Positions 7,868 to 17,263 are shown, counted from the stretch's first letter. The stretch: 64,000 nt of DNA from Roseiarcus sp963820775 (GCA_963820775.1 CAWGBF010000008.1:434001-498000), one strand, 5' to 3'. The notes: generated by a model not told the origin, from the letters alone. Program-made: numbers and translations.

Positions 7868-9457
7868 ATGCTTCGTTTCGCGAACTGGAGATTGGCCTCG
7901 GTCCTGGCGCTCGTGGCGGCCGCGGTTCTCGTGATCCTGCCGAGCTTCATGCCGGCTCAGACAGTTGAGACGCTCGCCGCGCGCTTCCCCGGCTTCATTC
8001 CGCTGCGTCAGATCGTCCTTGGCCTCGATCTGCAAGGCGGCGCCTACCTGTTGATGGAGGTCGACACCCCCTCGGTGATCAAGAGCCAGGTTGAGGCGCT
8101 GCGCGACGATGTGCGGCAGAAGCTGCGCGAGGGCAAGATCGGGATATCCGGCGGCATCGGGGTTGAGCCGCGAGCGGTCGTTGTGCGCATCGCCGATCCG
8201 GTCGAGCGCGCGAAGGCGCTCGAGCTTCTCCAGTCGCTGAGCCAGCCGATCGGAGGCGCGCTCGCGGGAGGAAACGGCCGCACGCTCGACGTGACGCAAA
8301 GCGCCGATGGCGTCCGGCTGGCGCTGACCGACGCCGCAATCGCCGACAAGGTGCGTCACGCGGTCGGGCAATCGATCGAAGTGCTCAATCGCCGCATCAA
8401 CGCGATGGGCACCAAGGAGACGGTCATCCAGCAACAGGGCCCGAACCGCGTGTTGATCGAGGCGCCGGGGAGCCAGGACACGACGGCGCTCAAGAACATG
8501 ATCGGCCAGACCGCCAAGCTTGAATTCCGCCTGGTCGCCGATCCCGGCGATCCGCCGAACGAGGCCGAGACGCTGCCGATGCAGAAGGGTGGCGGGACGA
8601 TCCAGGTGCAGAAGCGGGTCATGGTGGACGGCGAGGACCTGGTCGATGCGCAACAAGGCTTCGACCAGCAGACCGGCGAGCCGGACGTGAACTTCCGCTT
8701 CAATCTGCGCGGCGGACAGAAGTTCGGCCAGGTCACATCGGCGAATGTCGGCCGCCCGTTCGCCATCGTGCTCGACGGCAAGGTCATTTCGGCGCCCGTC
8801 ATCCGTTCGCCGATCACCGGCGGCACCGGGCAGATCACCGGCAATTTCAGCCTCGAAGAGGCCTCGAGCCTGGCGATTCTGTTGCGCGCCGGCGCGCTGC
8901 CGGCCAAGCTCACGGTGATCGAGGAGCGCACGGTCGGACCCGGCTTAGGCCAAGACTCGATCGACGCCGGGAAACGCGCCGCCTATGTCGGGGCGGCGCT
9001 GGTCGTCATTTATATGATCGCGACCTACGGCATCTTCGGCGTGTTCGCCGATCTCGCGCTCGCGGTGCATATTCTGTTCATCTTCGCCTCGATGGTCCTG
9101 CTCGGCGCGACGCTGACCCTGCCCGGCATCGCCGGCATCGTCTTCACCATCGGCATGGCGGTCGATTCGAACGTCCTCATCTACGAACGCATTCGCGAGG
9201 AGGCCCACCTCGGCCGCTCGGTCATTTCCGCGCTCGACGCCGGCTTCCGCCGCGCCTTCGCGACCATCATCGACTCCAACGTCACGATGTTCGTGGCGGC
9301 GCTCATCCTCTATCTGTTCGGCTCAGGCGCGGTGCGGGGCTTCGCCGTCTCGCTGGGCTTAGGCATTCTGACCTCGGTCATCACCGCGGTCACCATGACG
9401 CGGATGATGATCGCGCTCTGGTATCACCGCGCGCGGCCCAAGACCCTGCCCATATGA
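7868..9457 (+). CDS. secD: Protein translocase subunit SecD
   Basis: The 529-residue product has the SecD layout: N-terminal membrane helix, the LGLDLQGGAYLLMEVD motif, a large periplasmic part, and a C-terminal bundle of five helices with the motifs GPGLGQDSI and GMAVDSNVLIYERIREE. SecDF uses the proton gradient to pull exported proteins through SecYEG. The ATG at 7868 matches the family start (MLRFANWRLAS); the frame is open further upstream but without support. The gene lies between yajC and secF, as in most alphaproteobacteria. Confidence 0.95.
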   Translation: MLRFANWRLASVLALVAAAVLVILPSFMPAQTVETLAARFPGFIPLRQIVLGLDLQGGAYLLMEVDTPSVIKSQVEALRDDVRQKLREGKIGISGGIGVEPRAVVVRIADPVERAKALELLQSLSQPIGGALAGGNGRTLDVTQSADGVRLALTDAAIADKVRHAVGQSIEVLNRRINAMGTKETVIQQQGPNRVLIEAPGSQDTTALKNMIGQTAKLEFRLVADPGDPPNEAETLPMQKGGGTIQVQKRVMVDGEDLVDAQQGFDQQTGEPDVNFRFNLRGGQKFGQVTSANVGRPFAIVLDGKVISAPVIRSPITGGTGQITGNFSLEEASSLAILLRAGALPAKLTVIEERTVGPGLGQDSIDAGKRAAYVGAALVVIYMIATYGIFGVFADLALAVHILFIFASMVLLGATLTLPGIAGIVFTIGMAVDSNVLIYERIREEAHLGRSVISALDAGFRRAFATIIDSNVTMFVAALILYLFGSGAVRGFAVSLGLGILTSVITAVTMTRMMIALWYHRARPKTLPI

Positions 9458-9506
9458 TCGACGCTGCCGATATGAGCGAAGCGACGCGCACAACGGAATT
9501 CTCGGT

Positions 9507-10466
9507 ATGAAACTTCTTCGGCTCGCGCCCGAGAACACCAAATTCGGCTTCATGCGGTTCCGCCGCGTGAGCTATCCGCTGTCGGCGCTGCTGTCGATCA
9601 TCTCGGTCCTCATGTTCCTGTTCGTGGGCATGAATTTCGGCATCGACTTTGCGGGCGGCACTCAGGTCGACATGCGCGCCAAGAGCGGCGACGCCGATGT
9701 CGCCGCCATTCGCGCCAAGGGCGAGGGCCTCGGCGTGGGACCAGTCGAAGTGCAGCGGGTCGGCGCCGAGTCCGACGTGCTGCTGCGCCTCGGCGTTCAA
9801 CCTGGCGGCGACGCCGGCCAGCAGACTGCGATCGCCAAGATCAAGGACGCGTTCGGCGCCGACTATGAGTTCCGCAGCGTCGATTCGGTCGGCCCGACGG
9901 TCTCGGCCGAGCTCGTCCAGCGCGGAACACTCGGGGTGGTCGTCGCCATCCTCGCGGTCCTGACCTATTTGTGGTTCCGCTTCGAGTGGCAATTCGCGGT
10001 CGGCGCGATCATCGGCACGATGCACGATCTGCTTCTAACCGTCGGCTTCTTCTGCGTCACCCAGCTCGAGTTCAACCAGACATCGATCGCCGCGATTCTC
10101 ACGATCGTGGGCTACTCGCTCAACGAGACGGTGGTGGTGCTCGACCGCATCCGCGAGGTGATGCGCAAATACAAGCGCCTGTCGACCGCCGAAATCATCG
10201 ACATGTCGATCAACGCCGTGCTGCCGCGCACCATCATGACGGCGACGACGGTCTTTCTCGCCCTCCTCGCGCTGTTCTTTCTGGGCGGCCACGTCATCCG
10301 CTCGTTCTCGGCAGCGATGATCTGGGGCATTTTCGTCGCCACCTATTCTTCGATCTTCATCTGCTCGCCGATGCTCATTTACATGGGCGTGCGCGCCGAC
10401 ACCTTCGACAAGATGCGGGAAAAGGAAATCGCAGGCGCGGACGTGAAGGCGAAGGAGAAGGCGTGA
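9507..10466 (+). CDS. secF: Protein translocase subunit SecF
   Basis: The 319-residue product is a full-length SecF: N-terminal helix followed by MNFGIDFAGGTQVDMRA, the periplasmic P4-like domain, and the GYSLNETVVVLDRIREVMRK loop between membrane helices, with five helices in the second half. It partners SecD in late steps of export. The stop TGA overlaps the GTG start of the next gene, so SecF and the Mth938-like protein are likely translationally coupled. Confidence 0.95.
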   Translation: MKLLRLAPENTKFGFMRFRRVSYPLSALLSIISVLMFLFVGMNFGIDFAGGTQVDMRAKSGDADVAAIRAKGEGLGVGPVEVQRVGAESDVLLRLGVQPGGDAGQQTAIAKIKDAFGADYEFRSVDSVGPTVSAELVQRGTLGVVVAILAVLTYLWFRFEWQFAVGAIIGTMHDLLLTVGFFCVTQLEFNQTSIAAILTIVGYSLNETVVVLDRIREVMRKYKRLSTAEIIDMSINAVLPRTIMTATTVFLALLALFFLGGHVIRSFSAAMIWGIFVATYSSIFICSPMLIYMGVRADTFDKMREKEIAGADVKAKEKA

Positions 10467-10861
10467 GCGAGGCCGATCCGCGGCCCGCATTTGCGCCCGG
10501 CAGCCATTCGATCGCCGCGTACGGGCGAGGCGCCTTCGCCTTCGCCGGCATGTCGCATGCTGGCTCGATCCTGGCGACGCCGAACGGCGTACGGGCGATC
10601 GACGCGACGAGCGTCGATGATCTCGACCCCGTCGCCCTCGCGCCGCTGTTAGCTGAAGTTGTGGAGAGTCCCGGCTCGATCGAGTTTCTCATCGTCGGGA
10701 CAGGCGAGAGGTTGGCACCGATCCCGAAAGCGTCGCGCGCCGCCCTCGGTCAGGCCAGCCTGCGCTTCGAAGCGATGGCGACCGGACCGGCGCTTCGTGT
10801 CTATAATGTCATGCAATCGGAAGGCCGCCGCGTCGCGGCGGCGCTGATCGCCGCGCCGTGA
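10463..10861 (+). CDS. Mth938-like (DUF498, NDUFAF3-type) protein
   Basis: The 132-residue product matches the small Mth938/DUF498 family in FAFAGMSHAGSILATPNGV and the EFLIVGTGERLAPIPKASR core, ending with RRVAAALIAAP. The human family member NDUFAF3 is a complex I assembly factor; the bacterial role is less clear. Start is GTG 10463, overlapping the secF stop by four bases; an ATG at 10550 would cut off the conserved first strand. The next gene starts four bases before this one ends (GTGA), so secF, this gene and the squalene/phytoene-synthase-like gene form a tightly packed operon. Confidence 0.85.
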   Translation: MSEADPRPAFAPGSHSIAAYGRGAFAFAGMSHAGSILATPNGVRAIDATSVDDLDPVALAPLLAEVVESPGSIEFLIVGTGERLAPIPKASRAALGQASLRFEAMATGPALRVYNVMQSEGRRVAAALIAAP

Positions 10862-11730
10862 CCGCGCGCCGGGCGCCGAGCGGCGACCCGCTTGCGGACG
10901 CCACCGAGCATTGCGCCGCGCTCGCCCGCGCTCACGCTCGCGATCAATGGCTGGGCGCGCTCTTTGCGAGCGCTAGCGCGCGTGGCCCGCTTTTCGCCTT
11001 GGCGAGCTTCGATCATGAAATCCATCACGCGCTCAAGCGTGCGCGCGATCCCAATCTTATGGCGATCCGGCTTGCCTGGTGGCGTGAGGTTGTCTCTGGG
11101 GAACGGCGCGACGAAGCGGCCGGCAACCCGGTTGCGCTCGCGCTTCGCGCGGTGATCGACGCCTATGCGCTACCTAAAGGATGGCTCGAGGCGATGCTGG
11201 ACGCGCGCCTGCAGGAGATCGCGCCGCAGGACGATTTCAACCTCGCCGCCTTTCGCGCCTTCGCCGATGAGAGCGAGGGCGCCCGCCTGCGCTTGGCGTC
11301 ACGGATCGCTGCGGGGGGACAGGATCTCGATCCGGGGGAGGCGCATGCGCCAGCGGGCATGGCGCTGGCGCTGACAGGCTTGCTCAAGGAGCTGCCATTC
11401 AGGGCCGGATCGGCGCCAACGCTCGTTCCAATCGACGTCGCCGCGCGCCACGGAGCGAGCGCGGTCGAGTTCGACGCACGGCGGGCGGATCCCGCCGTTG
11501 TCGCCGCCTGCGCCGAACTGCGTGGGCTAGCGCGCGACGAACTTGCCGAGGCTGAACGTCGGCTGAAGACCTCGGCCCCGGCGATCCTGCCGGCCTTCAT
11601 CCCGCTTGCGCCCTTGCGGCTCGATCTTGACCGGCTCGACCGCAACGCGGCGCACCCCTTCGATCCTGCCGGCGAGGTCTCGACGCTGCGTCGGCAATGG
11701 GCGATCTGGCGCTGGGCGCGGCGATTCTGA
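10858..11730 (+). CDS. Squalene/phytoene synthase-family protein (NDUFAF6-like)
   Basis: The 290-residue product has the all-helical isoprenoid synthase fold signature around ASFDHEIHHALKRARDPNLMAIRLAWW, typical of the NDUFAF6-like branch of the squalene/phytoene synthase family. The aspartate-rich DxxxD motifs of true prenyl condensing enzymes are not evident: the first site reads DHEIH. A biosynthetic role in carotenoids or hopanoids is therefore doubtful and an assembly role is more likely. Translation starts at GTG 10858, overlapping the Mth938-like gene. Its position next to an NDUFAF3-like gene supports a link to respiratory complex I assembly. Confidence 0.82.
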   Translation: MTARRAPSGDPLADATEHCAALARAHARDQWLGALFASASARGPLFALASFDHEIHHALKRARDPNLMAIRLAWWREVVSGERRDEAAGNPVALALRAVIDAYALPKGWLEAMLDARLQEIAPQDDFNLAAFRAFADESEGARLRLASRIAAGGQDLDPGEAHAPAGMALALTGLLKELPFRAGSAPTLVPIDVAARHGASAVEFDARRADPAVVAACAELRGLARDELAEAERRLKTSAPAILPAFIPLAPLRLDLDRLDRNAAHPFDPAGEVSTLRRQWAIWRWARRF

Positions 11731-11877
11731 TGCCGCTTTAGTTTGGCGAGCGTCGACCCAAACCCATTACTGGGTTCATCACTTGATGTATGTTATGAAG
11801 TGCGACAACCTGAGATTTGTAGGGATCCGAGCTTTGGATATTGGCTGAAGCCGTTGCGTCAGTTGCGGGTTGCGGCG

Positions 11878-13863
11878 ATGACACGAATTGGGCTTTTAAG
11901 TTTTTCGATCAGCGCGATAGCGGTCGCCTTTTCTTTAACCGGTTCGGCGGCGCAATCTGGACAACAAATTCCTGGGCTTTTGGGCATTTTCACCGGCTTG
12001 ATGAACACCGCGATCGTCGATGCGGCGCGCCGCGACTGGCAAACTCGACCATTCAGCGATTACAATTGCCTCGCCAAACACGGCGTATCTGCCGACCAAT
12101 TGGCGAACCTCGGGATCGGACCGGAAGATCCACGGGCTCGCCAAATGCTTTCCGAGTGCGCTTTCGCTGCTCCAGCCGCCGCGCCAGTTCTTGCTGCTCC
12201 AGTTCCGGTTGCGCCAGTTCTCGCCGCTCCCGTTCCGATTGCGCCGCAAGCTGCTAAGGACGCAATCGCAGCGCCACCTAATCCAAACTTCGTCGTCAAC
12301 GGTCTCGCGCTCGGCGCGTCGTTCGGCGCCCCGGCGGAGGCCGCAGCCGGCTACGCCTGCCACGCCAGCGACGACTACCCCGGCTTTGCTTGGTGCCAGT
12401 CGCATCACGCGGAGACCCGCAGGTTTGGCGCCGAGACGATCTGGATGTCGGTCTTCCGATCGCAGACCAACGCCGCGGTCGAGATCACTCAAGCGGTCGA
12501 TCCGGCGTTCTTCCGGCAAGGCGACGTTGAACGCGAAATTCAACGTCTGTCGCGCGATTTCGGCCAGCAGGCGCGAGTCGTCGCCGTGGATCTCCCATCC
12601 GGGGGCCGGGCCGTCATCGCCGCCTGGGGGACTGTCACCTTGACCCCCTTGGATCCGACAACTTTGGACGCGCTGCGCCGGGGAGCGCCTGTTCACAGCG
12701 GGCTGCTTGTAGGCGCTCTCGGCGACCTGCGCGCCTCCGCACGCCTGGGCGTCCCGGTTTACGGTCTCGGCGGAGGACCCGGTTTCATCTGGAGCGCGAA
12801 CTACAACAATTCCGGCAAGGGCGTGCTGCGCATCACCGCGGTCGACCCGAGCGCGCTTAGCCCCGGCGCGCCGCCGCAACCTATCGCCGCGACGCCATCG
12901 CCTGCAACAGCATCGCAAGTCGCTCCTGAACCGCCCAGCGCACACGCGCCAACTACGGAGGCGGCGCGCGGCGAAGGCGTCGACCAATCCGCAAAGGTTG
13001 TCGTCGCCGCGATCCGGCCGGTGGCGTCAACCAACTCTGCAAATGCGCCCGCATCAATCAGCGCATTCACCGGTCAGACCACGGAAGCGAAGGTCGAGCA
13101 AGCCCCGTCCGCGCCTCTGGCGTCGCCCGCTCTTCCTCTGTCGCGGCTCAGCCGCCGTGTCGCGTTGATCGTCGCCAATGGGTCTTATCGCGAAGCCCCG
13201 CTCACCAACCCTCCCGTCGACGCGGACATCGTTGCGGGCAGCCTCGAGAAGATCGGCTTCTCGGTCACGGTGAAAAAGGACCTCGACCTCGACGGCTTCG
13301 AGCAAGCGATCTCGGAATTCGCGAACACGACGAAAGGAGCCGAGATTGCGTTATTCTATTTTGCCGGTCACGGCTTCTCGGTTGCCGCCGGCGGGCGTCA
13401 GCAGGCCCTGTTGATGGCGACCTCCGCGAATTTTTCCGCCAAGACGGCGCTGGCTTTGGAGGGAGGCGGGGAGCCGCTTGAACACGTCGAGGACACAATC
13501 GTCGGCCATGCGCGGGCGACGCTGATATTCATCGACGCCTGCCGCAACATTCCCGCAATCGCCAGCCGCGGCTTCGGATCGCGCGGTTTTGCGCCTCTCG
13601 ATGCGTCGAATTTTGAGGGAGCCTATGTCGTCCTTTCAACCCGGGTGGGACAGACCGCCGAAGACGGCGCGGGGGGGCAAGGCAGTCCATTTGCGCGAGC
13701 GTTTGCTTCCGTGGTGCCAACGCCCGGATTACGCATCGAGGATGCTTACTCCCGAATGAGGGAACAGGTGAGGAGGGAGACCTCGGGGGCGCAGGTCCCG
13801 GACAGCATCCGCAGCGACCTGCCCGAGGGTGGAGTCGTCTTGGTGGAAAGCAATCTCAAATAG
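11878..13863 (+). CDS. Secreted caspase-like (peptidase C14 family) protein
   Basis: The 661-residue product starts with a signal peptide (MTRIGLLSFSISAIAVAF, cleavage near GSAAQ). About 90 residues later comes an Ala/Pro/Val-rich linker with a duplicated APVLAAPVP unit, then a 170-residue domain I do not recognise with four cysteines, a second low-complexity linker, and a C-terminal caspase domain from about residue 420. The caspase domain begins RVALIVANGSYREAPL and has the catalytic His in FYFAGHGFS (residue 498) and Cys in FIDACRN (residue 555). Start was set at ATG 11878 because the signal peptide begins there. A perfect inverted repeat (AACCCA-TTAC-TGGGTT) lies at 11761-11776 upstream. 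Substrate unknown; it stands alone between operons. Confidence 0.82.
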   Translation: MTRIGLLSFSISAIAVAFSLTGSAAQSGQQIPGLLGIFTGLMNTAIVDAARRDWQTRPFSDYNCLAKHGVSADQLANLGIGPEDPRARQMLSECAFAAPAAAPVLAAPVPVAPVLAAPVPIAPQAAKDAIAAPPNPNFVVNGLALGASFGAPAEAAAGYACHASDDYPGFAWCQSHHAETRRFGAETIWMSVFRSQTNAAVEITQAVDPAFFRQGDVEREIQRLSRDFGQQARVVAVDLPSGGRAVIAAWGTVTLTPLDPTTLDALRRGAPVHSGLLVGALGDLRASARLGVPVYGLGGGPGFIWSANYNNSGKGVLRITAVDPSALSPGAPPQPIAATPSPATASQVAPEPPSAHAPTTEAARGEGVDQSAKVVVAAIRPVASTNSANAPASISAFTGQTTEAKVEQAPSAPLASPALPLSRLSRRVALIVANGSYREAPLTNPPVDADIVAGSLEKIGFSVTVKKDLDLDGFEQAISEFANTTKGAEIALFYFAGHGFSVAAGGRQQALLMATSANFSAKTALALEGGGEPLEHVEDTIVGHARATLIFIDACRNIPAIASRGFGSRGFAPLDASNFEGAYVVLSTRVGQTAEDGAGGQGSPFARAFASVVPTPGLRIEDAYSRMREQVRRETSGAQVPDSIRSDLPEGGVVLVESNLK

Positions 13864-13983
13864 GCGGTCGCGGCTGTGCGCCTGGGATCGCTCCGATCGC
13901 AGGCAGCGGCTCGACATAGTCCTCATCGACCAGCGGCGTGGCGAGGACGTCGCCTTGACGGAACCGCTGTGACCGGCTCGCCT

Positions 13984-15459
13984 TTACAGATATTGCGCGC
14001 CGGCTTCGGCCGCGAAGCGGCTCGGGTCACCCTCCCAGACGATCCGGCCATGCTCGAGCACGTAGACGCGGTCCGCGTGGGGCAGGGCGAAGGTGACGTT
14101 CTGCTCGCCGAGCAGCATCGTCATATCGGTAGTCCGCCTGAGCCGCTCGAGCGCCTTTGAAATCTGCTCCATGATGACAGGGGCAAGCCCCAGCGTCGGC
14201 TCGTCGAGGATCAAAAGGTCCGGGTTCATCATCAGCGCCCGCGCGATGGTCAGCATTTGCTGCTCGCCGCCGGACAGGGTCGCTGCCGTCTGGTTCTCCC
14301 GCTCCTTCAGGATCGGGAAAAGGTTGAACAGCCATTCCCGCCGCTCGCTGCGCTCCTTGTCTCCGAGCCGATGCCCGCCCATATCGAGATTCTCGCCGAC
14401 AGTCATCGCCCCGAACAGTTCGCGACCCTCCGGCGACTGCACGATCCCGTCGCGCGCGATTATCGCGGCCGTCCTGCCCCGCAGCGGTCGGCCTTGTCGG
14501 CGAATCTCGCCGGCATAGGGAACGAGGCCCGAGACTGCGTTGAACAGCGTCGTTTTGCCGGCGCCGTTCAGTCCGACGATAGCGACGAATTCGCCGTGGT
14601 GAACGTGCAGCGAGACAGCCTCCAGCGCCTGCGCCTTGTCATAGACGACGCTGAGATTGTCGATTGCGAGAAACGGCGTCTGGGCGTCGTCGAACGCGGA
14701 TTCCGGGCGCGCCGCCGTCTCGATCGCGCCGCCGAGATAGACTTTGCGCACGGTCTCATTCGCCATGACCTCCTCGACCGAGCCCTCGGCGATCTTTTCC
14801 CCGACATGCATGGCGTAAACGCGGTCGACGAGCGCCGACATGCTTTTCACGTTGTGATCGACGATGAGGACCGCCCGTCCGTCGTCGCGCATTTCTGTGA
14901 TGAGGTTGGCGAAAGATGCAGTCTCCCGCGCGGTCAGGCCAGCGAACGGCTCGTCGACCAGCACCACCTGCGGATCACGGGCGATCGCCTTGGCGATCTC
15001 GATTTTGCGCAAGTCCGCGAACGGCAGCGTCGCGGGACGCCGATTGAGCACCCCGGTCAGCCCGACCCGCTCGGCGATCGCGCGCACCCGCGCGTCAGCG
15101 GCGGCGCCGGGAAGCAGATCCAGCAATCGATCGGGCAAGAGTTCAAGGAGGATGTTCTCGAACACCGTCTGCCGATGCAGCGGACGCGAATGCTGGAACA
15201 CCATGCCGACGCCGAGCCGGGCGATCCGGTGCGGTGGCCAGCCCGCAACCTCCCGGCCGTCGATTCGAACCGATCCCGCGTCGGGCCGCTCGACGCCGAG
15301 GATCGATTTCATCACCGTCGACTTGCCCGATCCATTCGGTCCGATGAGCCCGAGAATCTCTCCGCCGCGAACCGAGAAGCTGACGTCCCTGACCGCCGTG
15401 AGGCCCCCGAACCGCTTCTGCAGGCCGCTGACCTCGAGCTTGGCCGCGGGCTGGCTCAT
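13984..15459 (-). CDS. Fused branched-chain-type ABC transporter ATPase (LivG-LivF in one chain)
   Basis: The 491-residue protein carries two complete cassettes. Residues 1-245 resemble LivG (Walker A GPNGSGKST, Walker B VVLVDEPFAGL) and residues 265-491 resemble LivF (GLNGAGKTT, LSGGEQQMLTIARAL, LLILDEPTLGLAP). The signature loop of the first half is PFADLRKIEIAKAI, departing from the usual YGQQRRLEIARAL. The ATG overlaps the livM stop (ATGA), so it is the last gene of the binding protein-permease-ATPase operon. It should energise uptake of an amino acid, amide or similar ligand; a fused ATPase is less common than separate livG and livF. Confidence 0.9.
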   Translation of the reverse strand: MSQPAAKLEVSGLQKRFGGLTAVRDVSFSVRGGEILGLIGPNGSGKSTVMKSILGVERPDAGSVRIDGREVAGWPPHRIARLGVGMVFQHSRPLHRQTVFENILLELLPDRLLDLLPGAAADARVRAIAERVGLTGVLNRRPATLPFADLRKIEIAKAIARDPQVVLVDEPFAGLTARETASFANLITEMRDDGRAVLIVDHNVKSMSALVDRVYAMHVGEKIAEGSVEEVMANETVRKVYLGGAIETAARPESAFDDAQTPFLAIDNLSVVYDKAQALEAVSLHVHHGEFVAIVGLNGAGKTTLFNAVSGLVPYAGEIRRQGRPLRGRTAAIIARDGIVQSPEGRELFGAMTVGENLDMGGHRLGDKERSERREWLFNLFPILKERENQTAATLSGGEQQMLTIARALMMNPDLLILDEPTLGLAPVIMEQISKALERLRRTTDMTMLLGEQNVTFALPHADRVYVLEHGRIVWEGDPSRFAAEAGAQYL

Positions 15460-16385
15460 GTCGCCTCCCGCGCGCCCTTGACCATGCCGAGCAACCCGGC
15501 CGGTAAGAAGAGCACGACGACCAGCGCGACCGCGGAGACGATGAAGGTGGAGAGATCGCCAAGTGGCCTTAAGCTCTCGCCAAGCGCCACCAGGAACACC
15601 GCCCCCAGCACCGCGCCGAGAATGGTGCGCCGTCCGCCGAGGACAGCGCCGATGATCACCTGCACCCCGACGGTGACGTCAACGAACGTCCCGACCGACG
15701 CGGTGCCGAGATAGAACGCCATCAGCGCGCCGGCGAGGCCTGAGAAAAACGCGCTGACCAGGAACGCCGCCAGCTTATGCTTGGTGACGTTGAACCCGAG
15801 CGCGCCAGCTTGCACCGGGTCCTGGCCGCTCGCCTGCAGGATGAGGCCGACCGGCGAGCGCGTGAGCCCGTAGAGGATCGCGCCGCTCACCGACATGAAG
15901 CCGAGCGCGATCCAGTAGTTGACCTTGTCGTCGATCGAAATGACGTCAGGGATCGTGAGGCCGATTTCGCCGCCGGTCAGGCTCGCCGCGACGACGATGA
16001 AGTTCTGCAGGATGAGCACGGCGACAAGGGTGGTGAGGCCGAAATAGGGTCCGCGCACCCTTAGCGCCGGCAAAGCCAGCACCAGTCCGCCGATCATCGA
16101 CGCAAGCACGCCCGCAGCGATGCAGACCGCGATCGGCGGCTGATAAAGGCTGTCGAGAATGCCGGCGGTATAGGCGCCGAGTCCGATCAGGAACGAGGGG
16201 CCGAAATTCACTTCGTTGGCGAAACCGAACAACAGGTCCCAGGCCATCGAGAACACGCCGAAAAAATAGGCGATGGTCAGCAGCCCCAGCACATAGCCCG
16301 AGACATAGAGCGGCAGCGTCGCTGCAAGAAGGACAACGATCAGGCTGATCAGGACCGGCGGGGAAAAGAGAGCGCGGACAGCCAT
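15456..16385 (-). CDS. Branched-chain-type ABC transporter permease, LivM-like
   Basis: The 309-residue protein is a LivM-family permease with about nine hydrophobic helices and the family segment FGFANEVNFGPSFLIGLGAY; the core NFIVVAASLTGGEIGL lies mid-protein. The frame is open far upstream, but the hydrophobic N terminus MAVRALFSPPVLISL begins at 16385, two bases after the livH gene ends, and this start is taken. The product pairs with the LivH-like permease to form the membrane channel. Confidence 0.9.
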   Translation of the reverse strand: MAVRALFSPPVLISLIVVLLAATLPLYVSGYVLGLLTIAYFFGVFSMAWDLLFGFANEVNFGPSFLIGLGAYTAGILDSLYQPPIAVCIAAGVLASMIGGLVLALPALRVRGPYFGLTTLVAVLILQNFIVVAASLTGGEIGLTIPDVISIDDKVNYWIALGFMSVSGAILYGLTRSPVGLILQASGQDPVQAGALGFNVTKHKLAAFLVSAFFSGLAGALMAFYLGTASVGTFVDVTVGVQVIIGAVLGGRRTILGAVLGAVFLVALGESLRPLGDLSTFIVSAVALVVVLFLPAGLLGMVKGAREAT

Positions 16386-16387
16386 GT

Positions 16388-17263
16388 CTAACGCCGGCCC
16401 AACAAGCCGCGCGGCCGCACATACATGACCGCGACAAGGAGCAGGAGGGCGGGGATGGCGCGATAGGCGGGCGAAATCAGATAGGCGGTCAGCGTCTCGA
16501 GATAGCCGACGACGTAAGCCGCGATCAGCGAGCCGGAGACGCTGCCAAGTCCCCCTAAGACGACGATCGAGAACGCGCTCGCAGTGAGCGGCCCGGCGCT
16601 GTAGGACGAAACGCCGAGGAACATGCCCAGCAGCACGCCGGCGACGCCGGCGAGCGCGCCATAGATCGCCCACACCCCAACGTAGACGGTCGAAAGTTCA
16701 ATTCCCAGCAGGGTGACGCCGCGCGGATTCATCGACGCGGCGAGCACCGCCTTGCCGGCCAGCGTGCGATTGACGAACAGCCACAGCGCCCCGATCGTCG
16801 CCCAGCACACGAGCGCGGTGAAGATCTCGTTCGCCGGCGTGCGTACGCCCAGGATCGTGACCACGCCGTCGACGATCGGCAGCACGGTCTTGGCGTTGTT
16901 GGTGAAGAAGTAGGCGATCGCCTCCTGGATCATGATGCCCCAGAGCAGCGTCGCGGTGAGGATGAAGATTTCCTTCTCTTCCTCACGCACCGCGCGCGAC
17001 AATTGCAGCCGCCGGACGATGAGATAGTAGGTGGCGAGCGACAGCAGGAGGGCGACAATGACGCCGAATACGGCGCCGAGATAGGCGCCAGCTCCGAAAT
17101 TTCCCGAGGCCGCCCAGGCGGCGACCGCGGCCGCGACCATGATCGCGCCATGCGAGAGGTTCAGCACCCCAGTGACGCCGAAAATCAGGGTAAAGCCGGT
17201 CGCGCCCAAGGCATAGAGCGAGGAGATCGCGAACCCGTCGATCAGGATCTGCCAGAACAGCAT
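16388..17263 (-). CDS. Branched-chain-type ABC transporter permease, LivH-like
   Basis: The 291-residue protein is a LivH-family inner-membrane permease: it opens with MLFWQILIDGFAISSLYALG and has GVTGVLNLSHGAIMVAAAVA plus VVLGGLGSVSGSLIAAYVVG, the usual markers. It follows the first binding-protein gene by 56 bases and precedes livM by two, so it belongs to the same transcription unit. Ligand is set by the binding proteins and is not known. Confidence 0.91.
   Translation of the reverse strand: MLFWQILIDGFAISSLYALGATGFTLIFGVTGVLNLSHGAIMVAAAVAAWAASGNFGAGAYLGAVFGVIVALLLSLATYYLIVRRLQLSRAVREEEKEIFILTATLLWGIMIQEAIAYFFTNNAKTVLPIVDGVVTILGVRTPANEIFTALVCWATIGALWLFVNRTLAGKAVLAASMNPRGVTLLGIELSTVYVGVWAIYGALAGVAGVLLGMFLGVSSYSAGPLTASAFSIVVLGGLGSVSGSLIAAYVVGYLETLTAYLISPAYRAIPALLLLVAVMYVRPRGLLGRR

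Noticed and set aside
7547..8656. Long minus-strand frame (369 codons) opposite secD
   Set aside because: It is an antisense shadow of yajC/secD produced by high GC at third positions; its protein is rich in Arg, His and Asp and resembles no family.
14257..15714. Plus-strand frame of 485 codons opposite the LivGF gene
   Set aside because: Antisense shadow; the minus-strand gene has complete ABC motifs and the shadow has none.
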